Positions 40,702 to 48,122 are shown, counted from the stretch's first letter. The stretch: 64,000 nucleotides of DNA from JANQIO01 sp038746745 (GCA_038746745.1 JBCDKJ010000009.1:14849-78848), one strand, 5' to 3'. The notes: generated by a model from the sequence alone, not told the origin. Program-made: numbers and translations.

Positions 40702-41625
40702 ATGTCAGAAGCTCAAACATTACCTACCGCGGCCGCTGCGCCGCTTCCTGCCGAGACGTCCGTCGGCGATATCCTGCTGAACTCCCAGCTGCTCGAGCAG
40801 GTCGGCAATCTTGCAGCTCAAATGGCTACGGCCAAATGCACTCTGCCCGAGCACCTGCAGGGCAGTGAGGGCGACTGTTACGCAGTAGTGATGCAGGCGG
40901 TGCAGTGGCGTATGAATCCCTACGCCGTAGCTCAGAAAACGCACCTGGTGAATGGGACGCTCGGCTACGAGGCGCAGCTGGTGAATGCCGTAATTACGTC
41001 CATGGCGCCAACCAAGGATCGGCTCAACTACGAGTGGTTTGGTGACTGGAAGGATGTCGACGGCAAGACCGATAAGTCATCAGAGCGGGGCGTTAAAGTC
41101 TGGGCGACGATGAAGGGAGAGGAGGAGCCGCGCGTCTTAGAGTTATCGATGGCTCAGGTAGGCACCGTCCGCAACTCTCCTTTGTGGGTCGCGGATCCGC
41201 GTCAGCAGATCGCCTACCTGGGCGTCAAGCGCTGGGGCCGCCTGCATTGCCCTGATGTCCTGCTTGGCGTCTACACCCCCGACGAGCTGGAGGAGATGCC
41301 GGCGGGCGGTGGCGTTAAAGATGTATCGCCGGCGCCGGCGCAGTCTCGAGCTGCGAGTATCAAGGACAAGCTCCGCGGGCAAAAAGCACCGGCGGCCGCG
41401 AAAGCGCCCGACGATGTCATCGATGCCGAAGCGGAGAAGGTCGAGCTGACGCTGCAGTCGGTGAAGGGTGGCATAACCGCCGCCACGGATCCTGTGTCCA
41501 TGAAGTCTGCCCTGGCTGACGTCGAGCTGTTCCTGCAGGACGAGGGAAACGAGCAACACCGCGACGAAATCTCGCAGCTGTACCAGGCGCGTGTCGCCGA
41601 GCTGAAAGGTGGCGACAGTGAGTGA
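40702..41625 (+). CDS. recT: RecT-family single-strand annealing protein
   Basis: The protein has 307 residues. The family core is 'DCYAVVMQAVQWRMNPYAVA', 'QKTHLVNGTLGYEAQLVNAV' and 'ADPRQQIAYLGVKRWGRLHC'. It anneals single strands exposed by the exonuclease upstream. The second of two tandem ATGs is preferred (GGGGG, 5 bases away). The C-terminal 70 residues are an acidic low-complexity linker plus helix. It overlaps the next gene by 8 bases. Confidence 0.92.
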   Translation: MSEAQTLPTAAAAPLPAETSVGDILLNSQLLEQVGNLAAQMATAKCTLPEHLQGSEGDCYAVVMQAVQWRMNPYAVAQKTHLVNGTLGYEAQLVNAVITSMAPTKDRLNYEWFGDWKDVDGKTDKSSERGVKVWATMKGEEEPRVLELSMAQVGTVRNSPLWVADPRQQIAYLGVKRWGRLHCPDVLLGVYTPDELEEMPAGGGVKDVSPAPAQSRAASIKDKLRGQKAPAAAKAPDDVIDAEAEKVELTLQSVKGGITAATDPVSMKSALADVELFLQDEGNEQHRDEISQLYQARVAELKGGDSE

Positions 41626-41914
41626 GGCTCAAATGAGCCCGACGTTCTTCGGTCTGCTGGCGGAGTTCGGCACAGCCGAGATTCCGCTGGCGGACTGCTG
41701 CGGCAAGTACTTCGGGATGGATGAACGTGTCGCCAAGCTGCGAGCCGCAGCGCAAGAGCTACCGGTACCCGTTCATCGCGGCGGCACGCGCAAATCGCCT
41801 TTTCTCGTAAACGCCGTCGACCTTGCAGCCCATCTGGACAGCCAGATGGCGGCGGCACGCGATCGCTGGAATGCGTGCCGCGGCATAGACGAACCAGCGA
41901 GGGCGGCGACATGA
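41618..41914 (+). CDS. PrtN-like (pyocin activator family) regulator
   Basis: The protein has 98 residues from GTG 41618, with AGGTGG 5-8 bases before it and an overlap with recT. The body 'SPTFFGLLAEFGTAEIPLAD', 'YFGMDERVAKLRAAAQELPV' and 'KSPFLVNAVDLAAHLDSQMA' matches the Pseudomonas PrtN family. PrtN switches on pyocin genes after SOS relief of PrtR. Here it would be made once the prophage repressor releases the recombination operon. It is a plausible activator of later genes; no P-box search was possible. Confidence 0.72.
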   Translation: MSEAQMSPTFFGLLAEFGTAEIPLADCCGKYFGMDERVAKLRAAAQELPVPVHRGGTRKSPFLVNAVDLAAHLDSQMAAARDRWNACRGIDEPARAAT

Positions 41915-42162
41915 GCAAGGAAGTCGATCAGCCACTGCCGTTTCCGCCGGACGCGCAGCAACTCGTCACGCTCTCTCAGATGGTTGATGTCGGCGGCTGG
42001 GCCTGCGCAGTCGAAGGATCCCCGCGCTTTGATCTGTACGAGCAGCTCCTCGAGCGCGGCTGGGTTAAGCGCAGATGGGCAGAGGGCGTTGGCGCGTTCA
42101 TGTACGACGTCACAAAGGCAGGCCGCGAGGCACTGGGGGACTCTAATGACAGCCATTCATAA
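41911..42162 (+). CDS. Small phage protein, winged-helix-like
   Basis: The protein has 83 residues from ATG 41911 (ATGA overlap with the previous stop). It contains 'WACAVEGSPRFDLYEQLLER' and 'MYDVTKAGREAL', resembling the C-terminal wing of small MarR-like or phage helix-turn-helix proteins ('VTKAGREAL' is typical). The function is unknown; it is coupled to its neighbours in the early operon. Confidence 0.55.
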   Translation: MSKEVDQPLPFPPDAQQLVTLSQMVDVGGWACAVEGSPRFDLYEQLLERGWVKRRWAEGVGAFMYDVTKAGREALGDSNDSHS

Positions 42163-42403
42163 GTTAAGCCAGTCGAACGCTTGCTTCGTGGTCGTCGGTC
42201 CAGAGTGTCCGGGTGGCGAGATCATCGCTTACGAGAGCCGGCTCGATATGACCGAGGCAGAGGCGCACGCGCGTGCTGAGCAGATTCAACGGAGGACCGG
42301 CGCAGCATGGGTTGTCCAGCTCCCCCTGCAGGTGACGGTCAGCGTTGTTCGTGTCGCCGGCGAGCAGGGACGAGTCCGTGGGCCTTGGCAGGGGATCAAA
42401 TGA
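42146..42403 (+). CDS. Small early phage protein
   Basis: The protein has 85 residues from ATG 42146, overlapping the preceding gene by 17 bases. It is mixed alpha/beta ('CFVVVGPECPGGEIIAYESR', 'EAEAHARAEQIQRRTGAAWV'). I do not recognise the family. A longer frame starting at 41984 is only read-through of the neighbouring gene and is rejected. Confidence 0.5.
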   Translation: MTAIHKLSQSNACFVVVGPECPGGEIIAYESRLDMTEAEAHARAEQIQRRTGAAWVVQLPLQVTVSVVRVAGEQGRVRGPWQGIK

Positions 42404-42867
42404 TGCAGCTGGTTAATGTGAAATCAGACTTTCAGCTGATGCCCTTCCTGGATCGGATCAAGTTTGTACAGCGCTCCGCGCAGTGCGATCGCCGTACAGC
42501 GAAAGCGATAGCGAACGAGATGTCCGAGTCAGAGTGCTGGATAAATCACGACTACGTTGTACTGGTGCGGCGAGGCGAAAAAGCAGACCAGCTGGTCCAC
42601 GTTCCCGAGCTGAAAGGTCGCTGCACGTACATCTCGATCCGCAATGCTGAGCGCAGCAACGATCGTCCCTGGGAGGATTTTCAGGCGATCAAAAACCAGC
42701 TCTGCGGCGAGGACTCGGAAGCGATCGAGTTGTACCCGGCGCAGTCGCGTGTCGTTAATGAAGCAAATCAATACCACTTAATCGTGTTCCCGCCTGGCCA
42801 CAAGCTGCCGTTCGGGTTCTACCAAGGAGATGATGCATATGAAAAACAAGCTCAGCGATCTGAATGA
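42400..42867 (+). CDS. DUF7694-like early phage protein
   Basis: The protein has 155 residues. The C-terminal half ('RPWEDFQAIKNQLCGEDSEA', 'ELYPAQSRVVNEANQYHLIV') is a motif shared by many phage and mobile-element proteins of unknown role: an IKN-x-L-x-G strand/helix then Y-P-x-x-S-R-x-V. The ATG overlaps the previous stop and has GGGG upstream. The longer frame from 42307 is a shadow. Confidence 0.65.
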   Translation: MMQLVNVKSDFQLMPFLDRIKFVQRSAQCDRRTAKAIANEMSESECWINHDYVVLVRRGEKADQLVHVPELKGRCTYISIRNAERSNDRPWEDFQAIKNQLCGEDSEAIELYPAQSRVVNEANQYHLIVFPPGHKLPFGFYQGDDAYEKQAQRSE

Positions 42868-43111
42868 TCACCTGTTCACCCAGCTTGAGCGGCTGAACGA
42901 GGAAGGCCTAAAGGGCGAGAAACTGGAGGAGGAAATCGAGAGGGGCAAGGCGATAGCCGGCATCAGCCGCGGCATTATCGATAACGCAAAACTGGTCCTC
43001 GATGCCGAGAAGATGAAGCGCGAGGGGCCAGGCGGTGCAGCCTTGCCTGCGATGCTCAGTGGCGACAGTCCCAAGGCGCTTGGCCAGGATGGTGCCGGCA
43101 AAGATGGGTAG
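42839..43111 (+). CDS. Small conserved phage protein
   Basis: The protein has 90 residues from ATG 42839, with AAGGAG 9 bases before it. The sequence MKNKLSDLNDHLFTQLERLN and 'EEIERGKAIAGISRGIIDNA' belongs to a small helical family often found beside HNH genes in temperate phages. Its function is not established. The neighbour downstream here is also an HNH gene. Confidence 0.65.
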   Translation: MKNKLSDLNDHLFTQLERLNEEGLKGEKLEEEIERGKAIAGISRGIIDNAKLVLDAEKMKREGPGGAALPAMLSGDSPKALGQDGAGKDG

Positions 43112-43934
43112 CCGTTTTGTCTATACCGACGAGATGCTGAGCTTCCTGCGCGAGGAATATCCGCGCCTCGGGATGCCGGCGCTCGTCGGTGCTTTCAATG
43201 AGCGGTTTGGAACCAGCAAATCGCGCGACGCGATCAAGTCCGCTCTCAGCAATAACCGGATTGTGTCGGGCCGGCCAGTAGGCACCAGGAAAGGCCAGTA
43301 CCAGCTGTTTACGCAGGAGCAGGCCGACTTCGTCGCCCAGGCCTGGCGCAACCACACCGCGGCCGAAGTCGCCAGATTGGTGAACGCAAAGTTCGGCCTG
43401 TCGATCCGAGAGGGCCAGATCCGGACCTTTGTGAAAAACCACGACATGAAGAACGGACGCGACACACGGTTCAAGCCTGGGCATGTGCCGGCGAACAAAG
43501 GACGGAAGGGCTACAGCCCGGGTGGCCGTTCAGTTGAGACGCAGTTCAAGCGCGGGCATCGTCCGGCGAATACTAAAGATGGGTTTTTCCATGAACGCAT
43601 ATGCTCGAAGAACGGCTACATACTCATCAAGGTACCTGAGATCAATCCATACACCGGCACGTTCGGCTGGTACCGGGCTAAGCATCGGTGGATCTGGGAG
43701 GCGGAAGTCGGGCCCATTCCGGACGGCCACGCGGTCGTTTTTCTCGATGGCGATCAAACTAACTGCGATATCGAAAACCTGCGGTGCGTGCCCCGCGGTG
43801 TGCTGACTCGCTTTAACAAAATGCAGATGGGAGAGCTGCAGGGGGAGGAGCGAAAAGCCGCCTGGCTCACAGCCGAGGTCATCCACTTTAGCCATGCCCT
43901 GGAGCGCGAGAAGCGGGAGGAGAGCAGCCCATGA
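43104..43934 (+). CDS. HNH endonuclease with N-terminal helix-turn-helix repeats
   Basis: About 276 residues from ATG 43104; 43089 is an alternative. Two Myb/HTH-like segments come first ('YTDEMLSFLREEYPRLGMPA' and 'FTQEQADFVAQAWRNHTAAE'). A short repeated basic motif follows ('TRFKPGHVPANKGRKG' and 'TQFKRGHRPANTKDG'). The HNH domain is 'AKHRWIWEAEVGPIPDGHAV', then 'FLDGDQTNCDIENLRCV'. Such genes can be homing endonucleases or phage nucleases; the position in the early operon does not settle which. Confidence 0.82.
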   Translation: MGSRFVYTDEMLSFLREEYPRLGMPALVGAFNERFGTSKSRDAIKSALSNNRIVSGRPVGTRKGQYQLFTQEQADFVAQAWRNHTAAEVARLVNAKFGLSIREGQIRTFVKNHDMKNGRDTRFKPGHVPANKGRKGYSPGGRSVETQFKRGHRPANTKDGFFHERICSKNGYILIKVPEINPYTGTFGWYRAKHRWIWEAEVGPIPDGHAVVFLDGDQTNCDIENLRCVPRGVLTRFNKMQMGELQGEERKAAWLTAEVIHFSHALEREKREESSP

Positions 43935-44125
43935 ACGGCAGCAGCATGCATACCGCCTACCTAGTGATTTACTGCCTCTGGATCCTGGGCGGCTTTCTGA
44001 TGTACGTCCTGGTTGTGTCGGCTTTTGCCAGGCGTAAGCAGCCGCGGCCGCCAGGTTGGCAGATTGCCATTGTGGTCGTCGCCTGGCCGTTTTTCGCGCT
44101 GCTTCTCATCTCGAAGCGCAGCTAA
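43931..44125 (+). CDS. Small membrane protein
   Basis: The protein has 64 residues with two predicted membrane helices ('YLVIYCLWILGGFLMYVLVV' and 'WQIAIVVVAWPFFALLLI') joined by a basic turn. The ATG overlaps the HNH stop (ATGA). It could act in superinfection exclusion or as an early membrane protein, but there is no motif to decide. Confidence 0.6.
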   Translation: MNGSSMHTAYLVIYCLWILGGFLMYVLVVSAFARRKQPRPPGWQIAIVVVAWPFFALLLISKRS

Positions 44126-44424
44126 TGGATCTGTTCGAACAGCAGTGCCTCGAGGCCGCAAAGGCCTGCGTCGACCAGGTCTTTAAGGAGGCGCTGCAGC
44201 AGATCGGCGATCGCAATCGGGATCCCTCTGACTGGTTCTGGAAAATGGCGGTTCATCGCTGTCAGAGGCTGCCTTTGCATCCGTGGTTTCTCCCGCTGCC
44301 GGCGTACCATGAGTGGCTCCAGTACTTCGACGACGCGCATGATTGGCTGCGTCTTAATCACCCCCAGCCTGGGGTGCCAGTCCCTTGTGGAGTCTGGCCT
44401 GACTCGAACCTCTCTATCCACTAG
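44125..44424 (+). CDS. Hypothetical phage protein
   Basis: The protein has 99 residues. The ATG shares a base with the preceding stop (TAATG). It is aromatic-rich, with 'DPSDWFWKMAVHRCQRLPLH' and 'YHEWLQYFDDAHDWLRLNHP'. No family is recognised. It is the last gene of the early operon before the operator-bearing gap. Confidence 0.5.
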   Translation: MDLFEQQCLEAAKACVDQVFKEALQQIGDRNRDPSDWFWKMAVHRCQRLPLHPWFLPLPAYHEWLQYFDDAHDWLRLNHPQPGVPVPCGVWPDSNLSIH

Positions 44425-44431
44425 TGCTACT

Positions 44432-44444
44432 CTTACCGGGTTTT
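44432..44444 (+). promoter_or_regulatory. Single operator upstream of the exported-protein gene
   Basis: CTTACCGGGTTTT, a near match to the operator motif, sits 20 bp before the 44464 start. An extended -10-like TGCTACTCT lies at its left edge. It suggests that this gene may have its own start site. Confidence 0.4.
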
Positions 44445-44463
44445 AACCAAGCCTGGGGGCGGT

Positions 44464-44775
44464 ATGCGATATCTGCTTTTAGTGTTGGCGCTGATTGCGC
44501 CAGCTGCGAGCGCTCAGCTAACAGACAAAATGTGTGAGCAGATGGGCGAGCTGGCTTACCAGGTGATGAAGATGCGCCAGATGCAAATGCCGATGAGCGC
44601 GGCGATGCAAAAGATGGCAGAAGTGTTCCCCGAGGATCCTAACTGGGAAAAGCTGGGGCGCGAATACGTCAAGGCGGCATATCAGGAGACTGGCTGGTAC
44701 GGCGAAGAAAAGCGCGAAAGCGCGGCCGCTGACTTCCGGAATCAAGCTGAGCTGTCATGCTTCAACCAGCAGTAG
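44464..44775 (+). CDS. Small exported protein, possible lysogenic-conversion gene
   Basis: The protein has 103 residues. The signal peptide MRYLLLVLALIAPAASA is followed by 'QLTDKMCEQMGELAYQVMKM' and a methionine-rich stretch ('RQMQMPMSAAMQKM'). Two cysteines (Cys in 'DKMCEQ' and near the C-terminus, 'LSCFNQQ') could form a disulphide in the periplasm. No family is known to me. It stands at the distal end next to the integrase, the usual place for morons expressed in lysogens. Confidence 0.65.
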   Translation: MRYLLLVLALIAPAASAQLTDKMCEQMGELAYQVMKMRQMQMPMSAAMQKMAEVFPEDPNWEKLGREYVKAAYQETGWYGEEKRESAAADFRNQAELSCFNQQ

Positions 44776-45891
44776 TTATCGAACGATCTGCAGCCGGCCG
44801 GCATGTTTGTGCTTAAGCCATTTCCAGTCGGCGTACTTATCGAACGGCTCCTTGTGCTGCAGGTGCGTGTAGCGCTGTAGCTGCGCCCAACTGCGGTGCC
44901 CGGTGTGAAGCGCCACCCGGGGTATGTCCATCCCTGTCTCAAACAACCAGCTGGTGCCCTCATGACGCAGGTCGTGGTGGTGCAGGTCATCTATGCCGAG
45001 CACCTGGCAGCGAAGGCGAAAGTTAGAACCGACACTTTTGCTGTTGTAGGGGAAAATGCGCGGCTCGCCCTGGATCCTGGGCTGGCGGTTAATAATCGCG
45101 CAGGCCTGGTCAGTCAGGTGCGTAACGACGTCGTTGCCCTGCTTCTTCCGCGGGTGCTTCATGTTCCGGACGATAACGGTCTTGGCGTCCTCGTCGTAGT
45201 CGTCCCAGGTAATGCGGCACGTTTCCGAGATGCGCCTGGCGCTGAATATCTGAAACAGAGTGATATCGACCATGGGTGTTGTCTGGCGGCCGTCGGATTC
45301 GTTCATGTCCTGCAGCAGCTGCTCCAGCTCGCCCAGGGTGGGCCGTCGGTCTCGCTCCTGGCTTTTCCCGATCATCTTCATTTGCCGGAGTACTTCGGCG
45401 GCGCTGTCGATGTGACTGAGGTTAATGTCGGTACCGAACGCAGCGTTCGCTCGGCGTTGCACGACCCGGTACCAAACAATGTCGTTGTTCGCTGTCGCTG
45501 CGCTGATACCGGTCTTGCGTCGACACCTGATGTGGTCGACGTAGTCCTTCGCGCGTAGCCCGTGCGCCGGCCGCGCAGCGATCGGATACGTCTGTAACCG
45601 ATTGAGATCGTTCTTCTTAGTGGTGCCCCATCCGGCGTAGGCAGCGAACTCCTCGATGTACCAGGCCACCAGCTCGCCGAGTGTTACCTTTGCTGCACTG
45701 GGCCCCACAGCGCTCCCCAGGGCAAGCTCAGTCTCTCGGGCGCGAGCCCAGGCCTCGGCGTCTTTTCGTTTATACTTCCGGTCGCTGAACGTCCGGCTCT
45801 CAGTGTGCTGGTGTCCGTCGATGGTGTGCTTAATGCGGACGACCCAGCTTTTGCTGCCGTCCTTTCGGGTTCGGGTTGATATCGATGCCAT
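44776..45891 (-). CDS. int: Tyrosine integrase targeting dusA
   Basis: The protein has 371 residues. An N-terminal arm-binding domain ('RTRKDGSKSWVVRIKHTIDG') and a core-binding SAM-like domain precede the catalytic domain. The catalytic set is Arg in 'FSARRISETCRI', Lys in 'RNMKHPRKKQG', H-x-x-R in 'HHHDLRHEGTSWLF', His in 'HTGHRSWAQ' and the nucleophile in 'LQRYTH'. It lies 220 bp from the junction inside dusA. It is convergent with, and abuts, the exported-protein gene. Confidence 0.95.
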   Translation of the reverse strand: MASISTRTRKDGSKSWVVRIKHTIDGHQHTESRTFSDRKYKRKDAEAWARARETELALGSAVGPSAAKVTLGELVAWYIEEFAAYAGWGTTKKNDLNRLQTYPIAARPAHGLRAKDYVDHIRCRRKTGISAATANNDIVWYRVVQRRANAAFGTDINLSHIDSAAEVLRQMKMIGKSQERDRRPTLGELEQLLQDMNESDGRQTTPMVDITLFQIFSARRISETCRITWDDYDEDAKTVIVRNMKHPRKKQGNDVVTHLTDQACAIINRQPRIQGEPRIFPYNSKSVGSNFRLRCQVLGIDDLHHHDLRHEGTSWLFETGMDIPRVALHTGHRSWAQLQRYTHLQHKEPFDKYADWKWLKHKHAGRLQIVR

Positions 45892-45913
45892 GGTCCGCCG
45901 GTATTTTTTGCAT

Positions 45914-45955
45914 TCTTACCGGGTTGCTTATACCGGATTCTAGCTGTGGCGACAA
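45914..45955 (-). promoter_or_regulatory. Integrase promoter with operators
   Basis: On the minus strand TTGTCG (45955-45950) and TATAAG (45932-45927) are 17 bp apart. The site TTATACCGGATTC (45928-45940) covers the -10 box. Others lie at 45914-45925 (TTCTTACCGGGT) and 45897-45909 (GCCGGTATTTTTT) before the start codon. The repressor would silence int in the lysogen. Confidence 0.55.
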
Positions 45956-45979
45956 ACTGCATCGAGGCGATGCATATTC

Positions 45980-46006
45980 GGGGAACTCGTCGGTGAAAAG
46001 TTCCCC
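45980..46006. repeat. Inverted repeat AGTTCCCC, candidate integrase arm sites
   Basis: GGGGAACT (45980-45987) and AGTTCCCC (45999-46006) form an 8-bp perfect inverted repeat about 140-165 bp inside the right junction. The same octamer appears at the left end of the prophage. It might also be a hairpin. Confidence 0.4.
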
Positions 46007-46110
46007 GTAAATACACCGAGGACCGGAACAATGGTGACAAAAGAGCAATTTATATGGTGTGCCGGTATCAGTGAACGCTGGCCTTAGACGAGTTAAAGCA
46101 CTGATTTAGA

Positions 46111-47112
46111 ATGGAAAATTCTCAACACCGCTTCTGTATCGCGCCCATGATGGACTGGTCGGACCGTCACTGTCGCTACTTCTGGCGTCTGCTGAGCCGG
46201 CGCGCGCGGCTGTACACAGAAATGGTAACTACGGGCGCTCTTCTGCACGGCGATCACGAACGCTTCCTGCGCTTTGACCCCGCCGAGCACCCCATCGCCC
46301 TGCAGGTAGGCGGCAGCGAGCCCAACGCACTGGCTGAATGCGCCCGCCTTGCGCAGGACTGGGGTTACGACGAAATCAATCTGAATTGCGGTTGCCCTTC
46401 AGACCGGGTTCAGTCAGGGGCCTTCGGTGCCTGCCTGATGGCGGAGCCACGCCTGGTAGCCGACTGCGTTGCGGCTATGCGCGATAGCTGCCAGATACCC
46501 GTGACAGTAAAACACCGCATTGGCATAGATAACATGGAAAGCTTCGATGAGATGCAGAGCTTTGTTGACACTGTTGCCTCTGCGGGCTGCGAGGTCTTTA
46601 TCGTCCACGCTCGCAAGGCCTGGCTCAAGGGCTTGAGTCCCAAGCAGAACCGCGAGGTGCCACCCCTGCATTACGACTGGGTGTACCGGCTCAAGCAGGC
46701 GCGTCCCGACCTGCGCATCGTGATAAACGGCGGCATCAGCGATCTGGCTGCCTGTACTACCCATCTCCGGCAGGTTGACGGCGTGATGCTGGGGCGCGAG
46801 GCCTATCACAACCCCTATTTACTGGCCGACGTTGATTCGCGATTGTTTGGTGACACCCATACGGCGACAGACCGTCATAGCGTTATGAAGGCTTTTTTGC
46901 CCTACATAGAGAACGAATTGGCCCAGGGCACCGCCTTACACCATATGACTCGCCATATTCTCGGCCTGTACCAGGGCGTGTCGGGCGCACGCCGCTACCG
47001 CCGACATCTGAGCGAACATGCCTATAAGGCCGGCGCTGGCATCAGCGTGCTGGAGCAAGCGCTGGACCAGCTGAATTTTTACGAAAAACCACAGGAGCGT
47101 CTCGCGGTATGA
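46111..47112 (+). CDS. dusA: tRNA-dihydrouridine synthase A, 5' end supplied by the phage
   Basis: The protein has 333 residues (E. coli DusA 330-345). It reduces U20/U20a in tRNA D-loops with FMN and NADPH. Visible are 'CIAPMMDWSDRHCRYFWRLL', the active Cys in 'NLNCGCPSDRVQSGAFGACL', 'VTVKHRIGID' and the phosphate-binding 'VINGGISD'. The first codons (MENSQHR) come from phage DNA; the host version (MEDLLQHR) remains at 3077. No strong promoter or ribosome site is seen upstream. It overlaps tal by 4 bases. Confidence 0.96.
   Translation: MENSQHRFCIAPMMDWSDRHCRYFWRLLSRRARLYTEMVTTGALLHGDHERFLRFDPAEHPIALQVGGSEPNALAECARLAQDWGYDEINLNCGCPSDRVQSGAFGACLMAEPRLVADCVAAMRDSCQIPVTVKHRIGIDNMESFDEMQSFVDTVASAGCEVFIVHARKAWLKGLSPKQNREVPPLHYDWVYRLKQARPDLRIVINGGISDLAACTTHLRQVDGVMLGREAYHNPYLLADVDSRLFGDTHTATDRHSVMKAFLPYIENELAQGTALHHMTRHILGLYQGVSGARRYRRHLSEHAYKAGAGISVLEQALDQLNFYEKPQERLAV
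46123..46160. repeat. Prophage attachment site, right copy
   Basis: This is a direct repeat of 3092-3129 (36 of 38 bases the same), lying in codons 5-17 of the rebuilt dusA. The last 14 bp (46147-46160) are identical and should be the crossover region. The two silent differences upstream show that this copy's left part is phage-derived. Confidence 0.9.
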
Positions 47113-48062
47113 GCAGTAAACTGGATCAACTTAAAGGCATGACCCAGGTGGTCGCGGATACAGGCGACATTGAAGCGATTCGTCGCTTCACACCTGAGGA
47201 CGCCACGACCAATCCGTCTCTGCTGTTAAAGGCCGCCGCACTACCCCACTACCAGCCTTTGATTGCAGCAGCACGCGATTGGGCAGAGAAGCAAGGCGGC
47301 AGCGGTGAGGAGCTACTGGCGAACTGCAGCGACAAACTCGCGGTAGCGATTGGCTGTGAAATCCTCGAGATCGTACCTGGACGAGTATCCACAGAGGTGG
47401 ACGCTCGCCTCTCCTTTGACACCGACGCCACAATCGCCAAAGCGCGCAAACTCATCGGCCTCTACGATCAGGCTGGCATTGGCCCTGAGCGCATCCTGAT
47501 CAAAACCGCTTCCACCTGGGAGGGCATTCGGGCTGCGGAACAGCTGGAGCGGGAAGGTATCAATTGCAACCTGACACTTTTATTCAGCTTTGAGCAGGCC
47601 GTGGCCTGCGCCGAAGCCGGGGTCTTCCTCATCTCACCCTTCGTCGGGCGCATCCTTGATTGGTATCAGGCCAACACCGAGCTCACCATCACTACGCCCG
47701 ATGACGACCCAGGCGTTCAGTCGGTGACGCGCATCTATAACTACTACAAGCAACACGGCTATAAGACCGTGGTAATGGGCGCAAGCTTTCGCAATACAGG
47801 GGAAATCGAAGCCCTGGCGGGCTGCGATCGCCTGACCATCAGCCCTGCGCTGCTGGAGGCATTAAGTGAAGATGCAAACGATTTGCCGCGTCGCCTCTCG
47901 CCCGACGGCGCAGTAGACGCGGACGAATTGATACACCTGGCAGAATCCGATTTCCGCTACGCACTGAATGCCGACGCCATGGCCACAGAGAAGTTGGCAG
48001 AGGGTATCCGAAACTTTGTCGCCGACCAGATCAAGCTGGAGCAGGTCTTAAGCACGCCTTGA
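47109..48062 (+). CDS. tal: Transaldolase
   Basis: The protein has 317 residues, as for TalA/TalB. It moves a dihydroxyacetone unit between sugar phosphates in the pentose phosphate pathway through a Lys Schiff base. The Lys is in 'ILIKTASTWEGIRAAEQLE'. Other landmarks are 'ATTNPSLLLKAA' and 'GRVSTEVDARLSFD'. The ATG overlaps the dusA stop (ATGA), so prophage insertion upstream could also alter tal expression. Confidence 0.96.
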   Translation: MSSKLDQLKGMTQVVADTGDIEAIRRFTPEDATTNPSLLLKAAALPHYQPLIAAARDWAEKQGGSGEELLANCSDKLAVAIGCEILEIVPGRVSTEVDARLSFDTDATIAKARKLIGLYDQAGIGPERILIKTASTWEGIRAAEQLEREGINCNLTLLFSFEQAVACAEAGVFLISPFVGRILDWYQANTELTITTPDDDPGVQSVTRIYNYYKQHGYKTVVMGASFRNTGEIEALAGCDRLTISPALLEALSEDANDLPRRLSPDGAVDADELIHLAESDFRYALNADAMATEKLAEGIRNFVADQIKLEQVLSTP

Positions 48063-48122
48063 AACCAGCCTGAGCAAACCTTGAAACGAAAATTTCTGAA
48101 TACGAGGACACTTTAGAGCATC

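Larger units (their letters stand above)
3116..46160. mobile_element. Complete prophage integrated in dusA (about 43 kb)
   Basis: The element is bounded by direct repeats. It carries integrase, repressor, replication, recombination, packaging, head, tail and lysis genes, all with intact frames. The head genes follow Mu order (small and large terminase, gp29 portal, MuF, gpI protease, capsid, gp36, gpG, gp37). There is a tape measure but no tail sheath or baseplate J/W genes, so a siphovirus particle is expected. There is no transposase; integration uses a tyrosine recombinase. It appears inducible, but that is inference. Confidence 0.93.

Noticed and set aside
46008..46110. Strong new promoter for dusA within the phage right end
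   Set aside because: TATATG and GTGACA are present but only 11 bp apart; no properly spaced -35/-10 pair was found, so no promoter is claimed.
3116..46160. Transposable Mu-like phage
   Set aside because: Despite Mu-type head genes there is no MuA/MuB, no terminal CA/TG inverted ends or 5-bp duplication, and the element has a tyrosine integrase with dusA direct repeats.
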